A stretch of DNA of 36,023 bases from Candidatus Moraniibacteriota bacterium (GTDB lineage: Bacteria; Patescibacteriota; Minisyncoccia; JAHIHE01; DAOVOJ01). The position numbers and the translations under genes were made by a program. Every line of letters starts with the position of its first letter. Position 1 is the stretch's first letter. A model generated the notes under the pieces. The model did no database searches. It was given only the letters and a program-made list of their open reading frames with translations, and was not told the DNA's origin. Shown piece by piece: positions 16,491 to 24,480 of the stretch. The stretch covers positions 1 through 36,023 of the forward strand of contig DAOVOJ010000003.1 in the NCBI GenBank assembly GCA_030629775.1, written 5' to 3'.

Positions 16491-16672
16491 TGTCATTCCG
16501 ACCGAAGTGACCCTAAGGCGATAGCCGAAGGGGGAACGGAGTGGAGGAATCTGTAAGAGCGATATACTTGTGTTTCGTAAAGATATTTTGAAACACACAC
16601 TCTACTCTTTTACAGATCCCTCGGCTCCTAAAGCCTGCCCCGTACTTTGATACGGGGTCGCTCGGGATGACA
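16491..16672. repeat. Palindromic element family A, copy 3, with a nested hairpin
   Basis: 182 bp with the same ends and internal arms as copies 1 and 2. The extra length comes from about 25 bp near the right end that form their own hairpin (C-C-C-C-G-T-A around C-T-T-T-G-A with T-A-C-G-G-G-G). This looks like a smaller palindrome inserted into the larger one. Confidence 0.9.
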
Positions 16673-16696
16673 GGTTAAAGTGTAAAATATTTATTT

Positions 16697-17515
16697 ATGT
16701 CAACTGTTAACAAAAAAATCTTAAAAATTCTTGCCCGCCGGATTATAAAAAAATATCGGCCTAAAATTATTGGTATTGCCGGAGGCGAGGCGGAAGTAGG
16801 GACGAGGCAGTGCCTTGCCTCCACTAAAGAAATGATTGGTCGAGTTTTGGCGTCTCAGTTTTCAGCGCGCGCAAATAAGAATTTATTTAATGACGAAACC
16901 GATATTCTTTTGGCGATCATCGGTGTTGATTTTGTAGAGACGAGGCAGCGCCCTGTTTCTACGGCGAAGATTCTTATGAAAGCCATAAAAACAATTTTAA
17001 TAAAACAGGACTATCCGGAATTTTTAATTTTGGAAACAAAAACCGATCAAGCGGGCAAGATAAAATCATTATTTAAAGTCGCTCGTCCGGAAGTCGGAAT
17101 AATTATCGGAACGGGAAGATCAGCAAATGGTAAAGATGACAGTTTTAAGCAATCCGTCAGAGAAAGGAATTTGATGGTTAAATGTTTGCGGAAAAATGAA
17201 TTAGCGGTTTTAAATTGCGATGACGAAGCGACTAAAAATATCATTGAAGGGACAAGAGCGAAAGTGATCACTCTCGGATTTAATGAAAAAGCGGATGTTA
17301 AGGCGACGGAAGTTAGTTTTGAAAAAAGCGATTCAGCGGAAGATAAAAACAAAGAAGAAATCGTCAGTTTTAAAATTAATTATCAAAATTCTTTCGTCCC
17401 TATCCATTTAACTCGCCGGCAAATTTATCCCGCTCTCGCCGCCGCCGCGGTAGGTTTAAATTACGGTTTAAATCTGGTTGAAATAGCAAGCGTGTTGAGT
17501 GATCAAGAATTATAA
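16697..17515 (+). CDS. Truncated MurF-like Mur ligase central domain with disrupted P-loop
   Basis: The 272-residue product matches the central ATPase domain of Mur ligases: K-I-I-G-I-A-G at the start, S-T-K-E-M-I-G-R-V-L-A after the P-loop, D-F-L-I/E-F-L-I-L-E-T strands, E-V-G-I-I-I-G, L-N-C-D-D-E-A and a final A-L-A-A-A-A-V-G-L-N-Y-G-L-N. It has neither the N-terminal substrate domain nor the C-terminal domain and stops where the latter should begin. The expected G-K-T/S is absent: a 29-bp palindrome encodes V-G-T-R-Q-C-L-A-S-T at residues 34-43, so the nucleotide-binding lysine is missing. A sister palindrome encodes V-E-T-R-Q-R-P-V-S-T at 80-89. The protein is probably catalytically dead; either a decaying gene or one reused for another role. 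It follows ftsI in the dcw position. Confidence 0.75.
   Translation: MSTVNKKILKILARRIIKKYRPKIIGIAGGEAEVGTRQCLASTKEMIGRVLASQFSARANKNLFNDETDILLAIIGVDFVETRQRPVSTAKILMKAIKTILIKQDYPEFLILETKTDQAGKIKSLFKVARPEVGIIIGTGRSANGKDDSFKQSVRERNLMVKCLRKNELAVLNCDDEATKNIIEGTRAKVITLGFNEKADVKATEVSFEKSDSAEDKNKEEIVSFKINYQNSFVPIHLTRRQIYPALAAAAVGLNYGLNLVEIASVLSDQEL
16796..16824 (+). repeat. 29-bp in-frame palindrome, copy 1 (in the P-loop of the murF-like gene)
   Basis: Imperfect palindrome G-T-A-G-G-G-A-C-G-A-G-G-C-A to T-G-C-C-T-T-G-C-C-T-C-C-A-C, starting exactly at a codon boundary. It matches copy 2 at 23 of 29 positions. Confidence 0.8.
16934..16962 (+). repeat. 29-bp in-frame palindrome, copy 2 (same gene)
   Basis: Starts with G-T-A-G-A-G-A-C-G-A-G-G-C-A, again at a codon boundary and in the same frame as copy 1, so both add a V-x-T-R-Q-x-x-x-S-T peptide. 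Confidence 0.8.
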
Positions 17516-17568
17516 ATTGGGAATTATGAGCTCTTGTGAAACGATTTGAAGTGTGGTAGATTATATTA

Positions 17569-17655
17569 GTTGAAAGTCCATAAAGTCCATAAAGTTGAAA
17601 GTTTATAAGGTGTCGTTGACTTTTGACTTTATGGACTTTTGACTTTATAAACTAC
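17569..17655. repeat. Inverted cluster of AAGTC/ATAAAGT repeats upstream of tRNA-Glu
   Basis: Left units read A-A-A-G-T-C-C-A-T-A-A-A-G-T, right units the complement (A-C-T-T-T-A-T-G-G-A-C-T-T-T). They form a long imperfect hairpin. The right half contains the tRNA promoter boxes. Confidence 0.75.
17623..17651 (+). promoter_or_regulatory. Promoter of tRNA-Glu, built from the repeat
   Basis: TTGACT at 17623-17628, 17-nt spacer, TATAAA at 17646-17651. Transcription would start near 17658, three bases before the mature 5' end of the tRNA. Both boxes are part of the intergenic repeat. Confidence 0.6.
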
Positions 17656-17660
17656 TTTCC

Positions 17661-17732
17661 GCCGCCTTCGTCTAGCGGTTAGGACGCTAGGTTCTCATCC
17701 TAGTAACAGGGGTTCGACTCCCCTAGGCGGTA
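17661..17732 (+). tRNA. tRNA-Glu (anticodon CTC)
   Basis: A 72-nt cloverleaf is clear. The acceptor stem is G-C-C-G-C-C-T with A-G-G-C-G-G-T (a G-U at the first pair). The anticodon stem C-T-A-G-G/C-C-T-A-G surrounds the loop T-T-C-T-C-A-T with anticodon CTC at 17694-17696. The T arm is C-A-G-G-G-G-T-T-C-G-A-C-T-C-C-C-C-T. CCA is not encoded; the base after the stem is A. The 3' half is the probable attachment site of the adjoining element, and the recombinase gene on the other strand ends inside it. The unusual G-U closing pair could be a trace of recombination at the 3' end. Confidence 0.95.
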
Positions 17733-19230
17733 CTATCGGGGAATTGGGGTCATAGGACTCCTTTTTTATTGCTAAAACTGGCGAAATTTCAGGGGTTTGA
17801 AATCTCTCATAGCCATAAATTGGCTTTTCAGGAAAAATCAAACCCTGTATTTTTATTTTCTGATCGTAACTGGCTTTGCTCCAGTATTCGGGAATAGTAG
17901 CAATAAAATCAAAGACATAAGTCACGGCTTTATCTATATTAAATTCTTTAATTTCATTTTCATCTAAAATAATTTGCTTATCTAATATTTCTTGTTTTAA
18001 TTTATCAAAAGCTTCTTTAAAATCTTCATCAGAAAAAAGCTCTTTCCTTCTCATTTCTATTAGTTTTACTTTTTCTTCTTTCAAGTTTTCCAATACTTTG
18101 AGAGTATCTTTCCTGTGTTTATTTAATTCTTTGTATCTTTTCTTCCAGACATCGGTAACTATGGCCTTAAAGGGGTCCAGAAAAGTTTTCTTGGGGGTTA
18201 TTTCTTCCAAGTAACGCAAAAAATCTTTTTCTAATTTTTTCTTAGCGATTGATTTTCTTGAATCACAATTTTTGTTATAACATCTGTAGTAAGGGTATTT
18301 TCCTCCCCATCTCCCAGTAGCAAAATAAGCTGTTAGGGGTCTGCCACAATAAGCGCATATTACAAAATGTCTCAAAGGAAAATTTTCGTTAGCTTGATTT
18401 CTGGAAATATTTTCGGCTCTATTTTCTCCAGTTAGAATATTCTGGCACTTGTAAAAAACTTGATCGCTAATGATGTGCTCATAATTACCTTCATACTCTT
18501 CACCTTTCACAGTCATTATTCCTATATAAAATTTTCTTTTGATAAATTTGCTCATAAGTTGAGCTGAAATTTCTTTTTCATTCCAACTTCTTAATCCTTT
18601 TTTGTTGGCCATAATTCTTAATTCTTCTAAGGTATAAATTCCAGTTGAAAATCTTTCAAAGATCCATTTAATCAGTGGAGCTCTTTTTTTATCTACTGCG
18701 ATAACCTTTTTTCCAAGTCTATTCGTTGTATTTAGGTAACCAACAGGGGCTTTGCCACACCAATATCCTTGTTCTCTTTTTTCCCTTAAGCAGTCAGTAA
18801 TTCTTTGACTCTTTGTGTCGTTGTCGAATTGAGCACTCGCGGCCATAATATTGCCAATAAACTTTCCCGTTGGAGTATTATCAATTGCTTCTGTTGTGGA
18901 AATAAGCTTTATATTTAGTTTATTTAAGAGAATGGTAATATTACTATAGTCATTAACATTTCTTGACAGTCTGTCTATTTTGTAAACAATGACGCAATCC
19001 ATTCCCTTGTTTCTCTTATTGCAGAATTTAAGCATCTCTTGCAAACTTGGTCTGTCGGTAGTTTTGGCTGAAACGCCGTCATCATGGAACATTTTGATTA
19101 TTTCTATATTATTGCTCTCGGCATAGTTTAAACAATTCTTTTTTTGCTGATCTAAGCTAACGCCAAATTGAGCTTGGTCTTCTGTTGAAACACGATAATA
19201 TATTATTCCTCTTATTTTATTTGGTGCCAT
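17695..19230 (-). CDS. Large serine recombinase (integrase of the element)
   Basis: From the ATG at 19230 the product has 511 residues (the frame is open 17 codons further up). The resolvase domain starts R-G-I-I-Y-Y-R-V-S-T-E-D-Q with catalytic serine S15; D-R-L-S-R is near residue 86 and the Recombinase domain begins about P-V-G-Y. The zinc ribbon has C292, C295, C317 and C322, followed by a Lys/Glu-rich coiled coil: the standard large serine integrase order. It inserts and excises circular DNA at short att sites. Its last dozen residues (P-P-R-G-V-E-P-L-L-L-G) are antisense to the 3' half of tRNA-Glu, so the gene crosses the attachment site. A large hairpin lies in its leader. It probably recombines in trans with the circular element's attP. 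Confidence 0.93.
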   Translation of the reverse strand: MAPNKIRGIIYYRVSTEDQAQFGVSLDQQKKNCLNYAESNNIEIIKMFHDDGVSAKTTDRPSLQEMLKFCNKRNKGMDCVIVYKIDRLSRNVNDYSNITILLNKLNIKLISTTEAIDNTPTGKFIGNIMAASAQFDNDTKSQRITDCLREKREQGYWCGKAPVGYLNTTNRLGKKVIAVDKKRAPLIKWIFERFSTGIYTLEELRIMANKKGLRSWNEKEISAQLMSKFIKRKFYIGIMTVKGEEYEGNYEHIISDQVFYKCQNILTGENRAENISRNQANENFPLRHFVICAYCGRPLTAYFATGRWGGKYPYYRCYNKNCDSRKSIAKKKLEKDFLRYLEEITPKKTFLDPFKAIVTDVWKKRYKELNKHRKDTLKVLENLKEEKVKLIEMRRKELFSDEDFKEAFDKLKQEILDKQIILDENEIKEFNIDKAVTYVFDFIATIPEYWSKASYDQKIKIQGLIFPEKPIYGYERFQTPEISPVLAIKKESYDPNSPIVPPRGVEPLLLG

Positions 19231-19248
19231 GTGTTTATTGTTAATTAT

Positions 19249-19321
19249 AAAAAGGGAGCAATAAATCTGCTTTGAACTCAACTAACTAAAAAGCAGTTGA
19301 AGCAGAAAATGCTCCCTTTTT
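19249..19321. terminator. Large hairpin with T-runs on both strands in the recombinase leader
   Basis: A-A-A-A-A-G-G-G-A-G-C-A (19249-19260) is perfectly inverted at 19310-19321, and inner segments (C-T-G-C-T-T/A-A-G-C-A-G and C-A-A-C-T/A-G-T-T-G) also pair. Each strand ends in five T residues, so it can work as a bidirectional terminator. On the minus strand it precedes the recombinase start by about 20 nt and could insulate or attenuate that gene from the upstream primase operon. Confidence 0.7.
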
Positions 19322-19408
19322 ATATCACAATAGAATAATCATTATGATGACAAAAACCTTTTAGTTTTGTTGAGTTCATTATTATAATATCATACTCATT
19401 AATTTATA

Positions 19409-19576
19409 TCAATGCTTTGTTTTTAATGTTGTTTCTAACCCTTTTTCTTTCATCCATATATCAAAAGCCAGCTCCGCAAACTGGTATTGCGCGTCACGAA
19501 TTCGCTCAATCTCCTTATTGGTGAGACCTTGAGCATCTTTTCCTGCTAGCTTTTTAAATTTTGATAAAGAGATCAT
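19409..19576 (-). CDS. Small helical protein (55 aa) behind the primase-helicase
   Basis: The product begins M-I-S-L-S-K-F-K-K-L-A-G-K-D-A-Q-G-L and continues with the helical N-K-E-I-E-R-I-R-D-A-Q-Y-Q-F-A-E-L-A-F-D. It starts 22 nt after the primase stop on the same strand and is probably cotranscribed with it. The amphipathic helix suggests a small DNA- or protein-binding accessory. No family is named. It was found by reading the gap; the length is below usual cutoffs. No SD is present, in line with the other element genes. Confidence 0.6.
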   Translation of the reverse strand: MISLSKFKKLAGKDAQGLTNKEIERIRDAQYQFAELAFDIWMKEKGLETTLKTKH

Positions 19577-19597
19577 GACATTAAAAGCAGTTATTTT

Positions 19598-22138
19598 TTA
19601 GAAGGGTATGTCGTCAATTTTTATTTCATCTTTTGATTTTTCTATATTGAGAGTATTATCGTCACTATCATCACCTGATTTTTTTTCAATATTATTATTA
19701 GGCACTGGTTTTTGTTTGGTGCCTGTATTTATGACGGTAGTGACGGTATTTTTTGTGTGATTAGTAATAGTCAGCTCTCTACCTTTATTAGTTCTTTTCG
19801 CTGTTATTTTAATTTCCATTGAAACTAGAAGTGGTTTTATTTTAGTAATTTTTTTACTTAAAGCATTAGGTTGTTTTACCCAATATCGATCTTTTTCATC
19901 AATAATAATTTTATTGTCCATAGCAACTTTAGTAAGATCTTCTAGCAGTTCTAGCATTGTTCCTTCCCATCTATTCTCAGATTCTTCTGAATTTAGAAGA
20001 GCTACTATAGCCGAAGCCACCATATCTTCCTCCACACCCTTTAAATTTATTTCTTTAATATTTTCTCTGTATATTTGAATAAAAGACCCCTCTTTGTATC
20101 CCAATGCTTGTGAAACTGCTTCTCCCCACTTGGCGAAATCTGCCATACGCGGCAGGCAATCTATTTTTATGTTAGGAATGATAGTCATTGCCTTGGACAA
20201 GGTATTAAGTATTCCTCCTAATATTTTTGGTTTTAATTCATTAAATTCTTGCCACAAATCTTCTTCATTTTTTCTTTCTTCCTCAGCAATAGTGTTAAGT
20301 TCAATAATTATGCTGCGCTCCAGCAAGTCCGGCTGGGTAGCTGATAGATTTATGCCATTTAATCCCACTATCCTTCTTATGTTTCTTATTATGTCCGTGT
20401 CATCGCTGTATAACATTCTTTGTGAAAATCCTGATCCTGTGATAACTCGGCAAAGCAAATCAGAAATATCATTTTTAATATTCCCCAAGTTATCAAAAAA
20501 GCAGATACAATTATGGTCCAGCGTTTGAATAAGCTCCTTTTTATTATTGCTAAGATCGGTAACTTCTATACGCGAAGGATCAATAAGAGAACGAATCATT
20601 TTGAAAGAAGTTGTTTTAGCGCTTCCCTGAGGTCCATGAAAAATGAGACAGGGATGCGGAATATTTTGGATAAAAGAAGTAACGACAAAAACATAAATTA
20701 GCAGCTTGTGATTTTTATTTTTGAGATTTAAAAAATTATTAAGCAAATCAATACTTCCATTTTTATCGGGAATAACTTGAGGCAGTTGATGCTGATATCT
20801 TTTAAAGAGAATGGGCGGATTTTCAATTACTTCCCAATCGTCAGGTGTAATTTTAATGGCTCTCCATTTTTCATCAGCTAAATCAAGCCAGAATTCTTTT
20901 TTATTAAAAGCCATTCGATTATAAAGAGATTCAGTTTTACCATCAAAAATAGCATCTCCCTCTAGTACACTCATAATTTCTTTCACGGCTGTTTCAGAAG
21001 GTGTTTTTCCAAGCACCTCGCGACCTATTCTATTGACCCATAATTTGAAATTTCTATTTCTTCTAATTGGCCAAATTTCAAAATGGTCTTTGTTTTTAAT
21101 TTTTGTATAAGCTTCGTCCAAATCATCTTTGAACAGGTGAATTAATTTTTTGATTCTATTAATTATTATCTCCGATTGCTTGTTTTCTTCAGTTTCTTTC
21201 AGGTGCTCTGTCTTTTCAATAATCAATACTTGCTTTGAAAGCTTATGGAGAAGTTCATCTAGATTGCCATTATGTTTAGTAAAGTAATCAGTAATATCTC
21301 CGCCCTTGCCAACTTCTTTCGGCAAGGTTGTAAGATAAATTTCACTTCCAGTAACTCCTAGCATTTTTACTACCCGATCCGCTCCGTTTCTGCCAGCGTC
21401 ATCATTGTCAAAGCAGACATAAATTTTTTTAAACTTTCCAATTTTTTCTACCCATTTTTGCTTAAAGGTTCCTGCTCCATGTGTGGATGTAATCGCAGGC
21501 ATTCCTCTTGACGTTAAAACAAGCATATCAAGTTCTCCCTCGCAAATTACAATTTTATCTTTGGCACTTTTTAATATATCCCATTCATATACTTGAGCTT
21601 TGATTCCCGAAGGGAATGTCACTTTTTTATTTCCTTTTTCTGGATCTTGCCGTAATTTGAGAAATATAAAATTTCCGTCAATATTTTTAATAGGAATGGT
21701 AATCCATTGTTTGCCGTAAAAACTACCCCAACCAAGCTTATATTTGTTTATGATATCATTTGTAATACCTCTATCGTTTAAGTATTTTTTGATACGATCT
21801 GGAAGTGCTTGATGATATTTTTCAACCCAGTCGCTATTAAAATTAGATTTCTTTAATCCCTTATTGTTTTTATGTGATTCTTTGGAATTTACAATGACAT
21901 TACTTTTTTTATCTCCAAAGTGTTCGGCTAGTGTAAAAATATTGCCCTTCGCGCTACATTTTTTACAATGGTATTGTCCAGTTTCAATACTAAAATAAAG
22001 ATGCGCTTCATTCTTTCGACTATCTTTGTCACAGTCGCTGAAAAGACAGTGAGTTATTATTTCCCCACCTGCTTTTTTAAAGGAAATTCCTTTTTGCGTT
22101 AGATATTCTCTGATATCGACTGTTTGTATTTGTTCCAT
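19598..22138 (-). CDS. Primase-helicase fusion protein of the mobile element
   Basis: This 846-residue protein combines three parts. Residues 30-61 form a CHC2-type zinc finger (C31, C36, then C58-K-K-C61) followed by G-N-I-F-T-L-A-E. Residues about 194-260 form a TOPRIM domain with E200-G-E-L-D and D244-N-D-D-A-G-R. From about 495 a P-loop NTPase has Walker A G-P-Q-G-S-A-K-T-T (502-510), Walker B I-C-F-F-D-N (545-550) and later N-L-S-A-T-Q-P-D-L-L-E-R-S. The combination resembles phage and plasmid replicative primase-helicases that open and prime DNA at an element origin. The C-terminal tail is hydrophilic and acidic. It is the largest gene of the minus module and implies that the element can replicate when excised. 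Confidence 0.88.
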   Translation of the reverse strand: MEQIQTVDIREYLTQKGISFKKAGGEIITHCLFSDCDKDSRKNEAHLYFSIETGQYHCKKCSAKGNIFTLAEHFGDKKSNVIVNSKESHKNNKGLKKSNFNSDWVEKYHQALPDRIKKYLNDRGITNDIINKYKLGWGSFYGKQWITIPIKNIDGNFIFLKLRQDPEKGNKKVTFPSGIKAQVYEWDILKSAKDKIVICEGELDMLVLTSRGMPAITSTHGAGTFKQKWVEKIGKFKKIYVCFDNDDAGRNGADRVVKMLGVTGSEIYLTTLPKEVGKGGDITDYFTKHNGNLDELLHKLSKQVLIIEKTEHLKETEENKQSEIIINRIKKLIHLFKDDLDEAYTKIKNKDHFEIWPIRRNRNFKLWVNRIGREVLGKTPSETAVKEIMSVLEGDAIFDGKTESLYNRMAFNKKEFWLDLADEKWRAIKITPDDWEVIENPPILFKRYQHQLPQVIPDKNGSIDLLNNFLNLKNKNHKLLIYVFVVTSFIQNIPHPCLIFHGPQGSAKTTSFKMIRSLIDPSRIEVTDLSNNKKELIQTLDHNCICFFDNLGNIKNDISDLLCRVITGSGFSQRMLYSDDTDIIRNIRRIVGLNGINLSATQPDLLERSIIIELNTIAEEERKNEEDLWQEFNELKPKILGGILNTLSKAMTIIPNIKIDCLPRMADFAKWGEAVSQALGYKEGSFIQIYRENIKEINLKGVEEDMVASAIVALLNSEESENRWEGTMLELLEDLTKVAMDNKIIIDEKDRYWVKQPNALSKKITKIKPLLVSMEIKITAKRTNKGRELTITNHTKNTVTTVINTGTKQKPVPNNNIEKKSGDDSDDNTLNIEKSKDEIKIDDIPF

Positions 22139-22226
22139 ATTTTTAATGTTAATTGTAATGTTAATTTAGTTGAATGATAAATAGTACAGAATATTGAAAT
22201 AAACTTTCCAATAAACTAATTTGCCC

Positions 22227-22454
22227 TCATTTTTGGTCGTCCTCAGCGCGTTTTGTTATCCTATCAAGATGAAATAAGATGGCTCTTTTTTCATTTCTCG
22301 CATAATCATCTTTATCCACTAATTTGTTGAACCAGCGATGTATTGCTTGCTTGCTAAAATTTTGTTCTTTTGTAGCTTCGGCAAAACAAATATAAGAACT
22401 CCACGAGGGGTTTTTCTTTGTTATGTTGTTAAATCGTCTTTCGATTGATTTCAT
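22227..22454 (-). CDS. Hypothetical small basic protein, possible HTH
   Basis: The 75-residue protein has W-S-S-Y-I-C-F-A-E-A, then N-F-S-K-Q-A-I-H-R-W-F-N-K-L-V, which could be the recognition helix of a helix-turn-helix (S-K-Q-A-I-H-R-W-F). The rest is rich in Lys, Arg and Asp. It lies in the minus module upstream of the primase, and its start is preceded by the same 14-nt leader (T-T-A-A-C-A-T-T-A-A-A-A-A-T) as the primase and the gene at 28652. It could be a DNA-binding accessory; this is inference from a short motif. Confidence 0.6.
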   Translation of the reverse strand: MKSIERRFNNITKKNPSWSSYICFAEATKEQNFSKQAIHRWFNKLVDKDDYARNEKRAILFHLDRITKRAEDDQK

Positions 22455-22492
22455 ATTTTTAATGTTAATTTATTAAGCTAACGATTATAGTA

Positions 22493-22759
22493 TTATTCGC
22501 TATAGATTCGATTTTTTAGCATCTTTTGGTTATTAAATAAAGTTCGAGCGTTTATCTTTAAGCAGTCATTCCAGTAATTGTTAATTGTTTTGCTAAGACC
22601 ATTTCTATATTTAAAAATAAATTTAATTTTTCTGGGATTTTCCTTGTCCATAGTTTTCAATTCATATCCCAAAGAAAATAAAGCGGAAGCTAATCCCAGA
22701 TCAAAGGTTGAAAATTGTTCATCGGTTTTTGAATATTGTAAATTACTTTTAATAGTCAT
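22493..22759 (-). CDS. DUF5659-like small protein
   Basis: 88 residues: after a polar N-terminus, F-D-L-G-L-A-S-A-L-F-S-L-G-Y-E-L is followed by K-I-K-F-I-F-K and N-N-Y-W-N-D-C-L. The pattern of a short helix (L-A-S-A-L-F-S-L-G), a beta hairpin and a second helix matches the small DUF5659-type proteins found in phages and integrated elements, whose function is unknown. It lies between the 75-aa protein and the next hypothetical on the minus strand. No SD. Confidence 0.55.
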   Translation of the reverse strand: MTIKSNLQYSKTDEQFSTFDLGLASALFSLGYELKTMDKENPRKIKFIFKYRNGLSKTINNYWNDCLKINARTLFNNQKMLKNRIYSE

Positions 22760-22898
22760 ATAATTTATTTTATTTAAAAGTTAAAGTTGTTTGTCGGTCT
22801 ACAAATTAATTATTATACTCCTATTATCCTACGCATATTAGTGATTAACCAATTATTAGAAATTCCCAATCTTTACTAAATTATCGCTAAAACAAAAT

Positions 22899-22922
22899 AA
22901 AAAAAGCCAATCATAAGATTGG
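22899..22922 (-). terminator. Terminator after the 217-aa gene
   Basis: Minus strand: C-C-A-A-T-C around TTAT with G-A-T-T-G-G, one C, then seven T residues (22899-22905). It lies about 75 nt past the stop at 22996 and separates that gene from the downstream minus operon. Confidence 0.75.
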
Positions 22923-22995
22923 ATTAGATTGAAATTTCCTAATAATTTTATTCTTTGCTAATTATCCTAAAATCATAAAGTTTTTGCAAATAGAA

Positions 22996-23649
22996 TTAGA
23001 TAATCAAAACATAGTATCCATTATTATATTTGGGCAATATTTTCTCAACCTCTTTTTTTGTATACCCCAATTTTGATTTCAGTTTATTTCTAATATTGTA
23101 GCAAGCCGAACTTAATCGTTTTTTTGTTAAATTACATTCACGCATTGTTGCATCTATTCCTTGTGGATTATTAATATGTTTGTATAGAAAGTTTAATACG
23201 ATTTTACTATCATCGCTAAAAGTACAAGGATTGTTATTGCCTTGCCTACAAGCGTATTTTCCATTGTCTCTAATAATTAATCCAGAGCTTCCTGGAACAT
23301 ACAAAGTTCTAACATATTCTTCTATTTTTTCCACAGTACCACATGAAAGAGCAATGTATTTTTTATTTCCTTTTTTTATTTTTATATAGCTTTTCCCTAA
23401 ATCTTTTTTATTTATTTTATGTCCAAAACATTCCAGATGTCTTAAATTAGTTTCACTAAAATTGTCTAGAATCCCATTCTCATATAAACCATAGATATAT
23501 CTGTTTAGTTTACCGAGATTTATTTCTTTCTCTGGTACAAAAATTAATCCCTTTTTATTGAGTTCATTTAGACGATATCCCTTAATGATACTTATAAATT
23601 CTAAAAAATCTGGCTTTACCGATTCTAAGGGCTGGTTTATTTCAAGCAT
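22996..23649 (-). CDS. Hypothetical protein, 217 aa, C-terminal winged-helix-like
   Basis: No known family is recognised. The N-terminal half (S-V-K-P-D-F-L-E-F-I, Y-I-Y-G-L-Y-E-N-G-I) is mixed alpha/beta. The C-terminal 70 residues (K-I-V-L-N-F-L-Y-K-H, then C-N-L-T-K-K-R-L-S-S-A-C-Y-N-I-R-N-K-L and G-Y-Y-V-L-I-I at the end) look like a helix-turn-helix followed by a beta wing, like OmpR-type or sigma-4-like regulators. The N-K-L-x-x-K-L-G segment and the closing N-N-G-Y-Y-V-L fit a winged helix. Several cysteines (C-G-T-V, A-C-R-Q, P-C-T-F) lie in the middle. It has its own terminator and could be the element's regulator; this is a guess from shape. Confidence 0.55.
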   Translation of the reverse strand: MLEINQPLESVKPDFLEFISIIKGYRLNELNKKGLIFVPEKEINLGKLNRYIYGLYENGILDNFSETNLRHLECFGHKINKKDLGKSYIKIKKGNKKYIALSCGTVEKIEEYVRTLYVPGSSGLIIRDNGKYACRQGNNNPCTFSDDSKIVLNFLYKHINNPQGIDATMRECNLTKKRLSSACYNIRNKLKSKLGYTKKEVEKILPKYNNGYYVLII

Positions 23650-23817
23650 ATAATGATATTAAACTGAATTTATTCCTATTTTACCTCAAAACTAAATTTC
23701 TTTCAACCCTCCGTTCCTACTGTTTTTCGCGTTTTCTCGTATTAACTACTATTACCCCTTTCTTTTGATATTAAGAAGCTTTTTAATAAAAATACTGCGG
23801 ATTGTCTAAATAAACTG

Positions 23818-24474
23818 CTAAAACTCTCCAGCTTTCATCATCGCTTCTTTCTTTACTTCGCTATCCCACTCATTGTATAGATCTGTAAACTTTTGACCTT
23901 TTTTACTTAATCCACCTCCATAGAACATTCGTTTTATTCTTTCTCTTCGATTAGCTAACTTGATCATTTGATGAGTGTGCCAAAAAAGTCCATTCATTGT
24001 ATGTTTATTTATGGTTTGCGATTCGTAGATGATATTCGCGCATTCCCGGCACTTAAAAAAGTATTCTCCATCTGGAAGATAAAGCACTGTAGTTTTTCTG
24101 CCACAGGAACAAAGAAAGAAGTATCTAATCCCGAACATAGCTATATCTTCCTTCAATTCAATGTTTTGGTTGGTGCCCCCGTCTAAACTGTTATCTTTTT
24201 TACTAAACCATATCTCAAGTGCTTTAGGACTTCTATTTAAATCAACCCTATAAGAGACAAGCAAAGAATTTGATCCATTTTTAATATCAAAACTCCCTTC
24301 TCTTCCTTTCAATGTTCCCGCTTTTTTACTGAGCAGGTAATCAAAGTCATCCATTCCTTTAATGTTGGCAGGATATAATAGTTTCTTTCCAAAATCGGAA
24401 ATGCTAATTTTAAAAGATTCCTCAGCAAGGTTCTTTTTTGTTTTGTTTTTTAATTTTTCGTTATCTATTTTCAT
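23818..24474 (-). CDS. Zinc-ribbon conserved hypothetical protein of mobile elements
   Basis: 218 residues. A central zinc ribbon is plain: F-L-C-S-C-G-R-K-T-T-V-L-Y-L-P-D-G-E-Y-F-F-K-C-R-E-C-A-N with Y-E-S-Q after it. This C-x-C-G-R...L-Y-L-P...C-R-x-C-x-x-x-x-Y-x-S-Q pattern is shared by short proteins found in many integrative elements and phages. The C-terminal part is helical and basic (R-R-E-R-I-K-R-M-F-Y-G). The function of that family is not known; DNA binding is likely. It is the first gene of the minus module, next to the divergent control region, and appears to be transcribed without a leader from an extended -10 only a few bases upstream. Confidence 0.6.
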   Translation of the reverse strand: MKIDNEKLKNKTKKNLAEESFKISISDFGKKLLYPANIKGMDDFDYLLSKKAGTLKGREGSFDIKNGSNSLLVSYRVDLNRSPKALEIWFSKKDNSLDGGTNQNIELKEDIAMFGIRYFFLCSCGRKTTVLYLPDGEYFFKCRECANIIYESQTINKHTMNGLFWHTHQMIKLANRRERIKRMFYGGGLSKKGQKFTDLYNEWDSEVKKEAMMKAGEF

Positions 24475-24480
24475 AATTCT

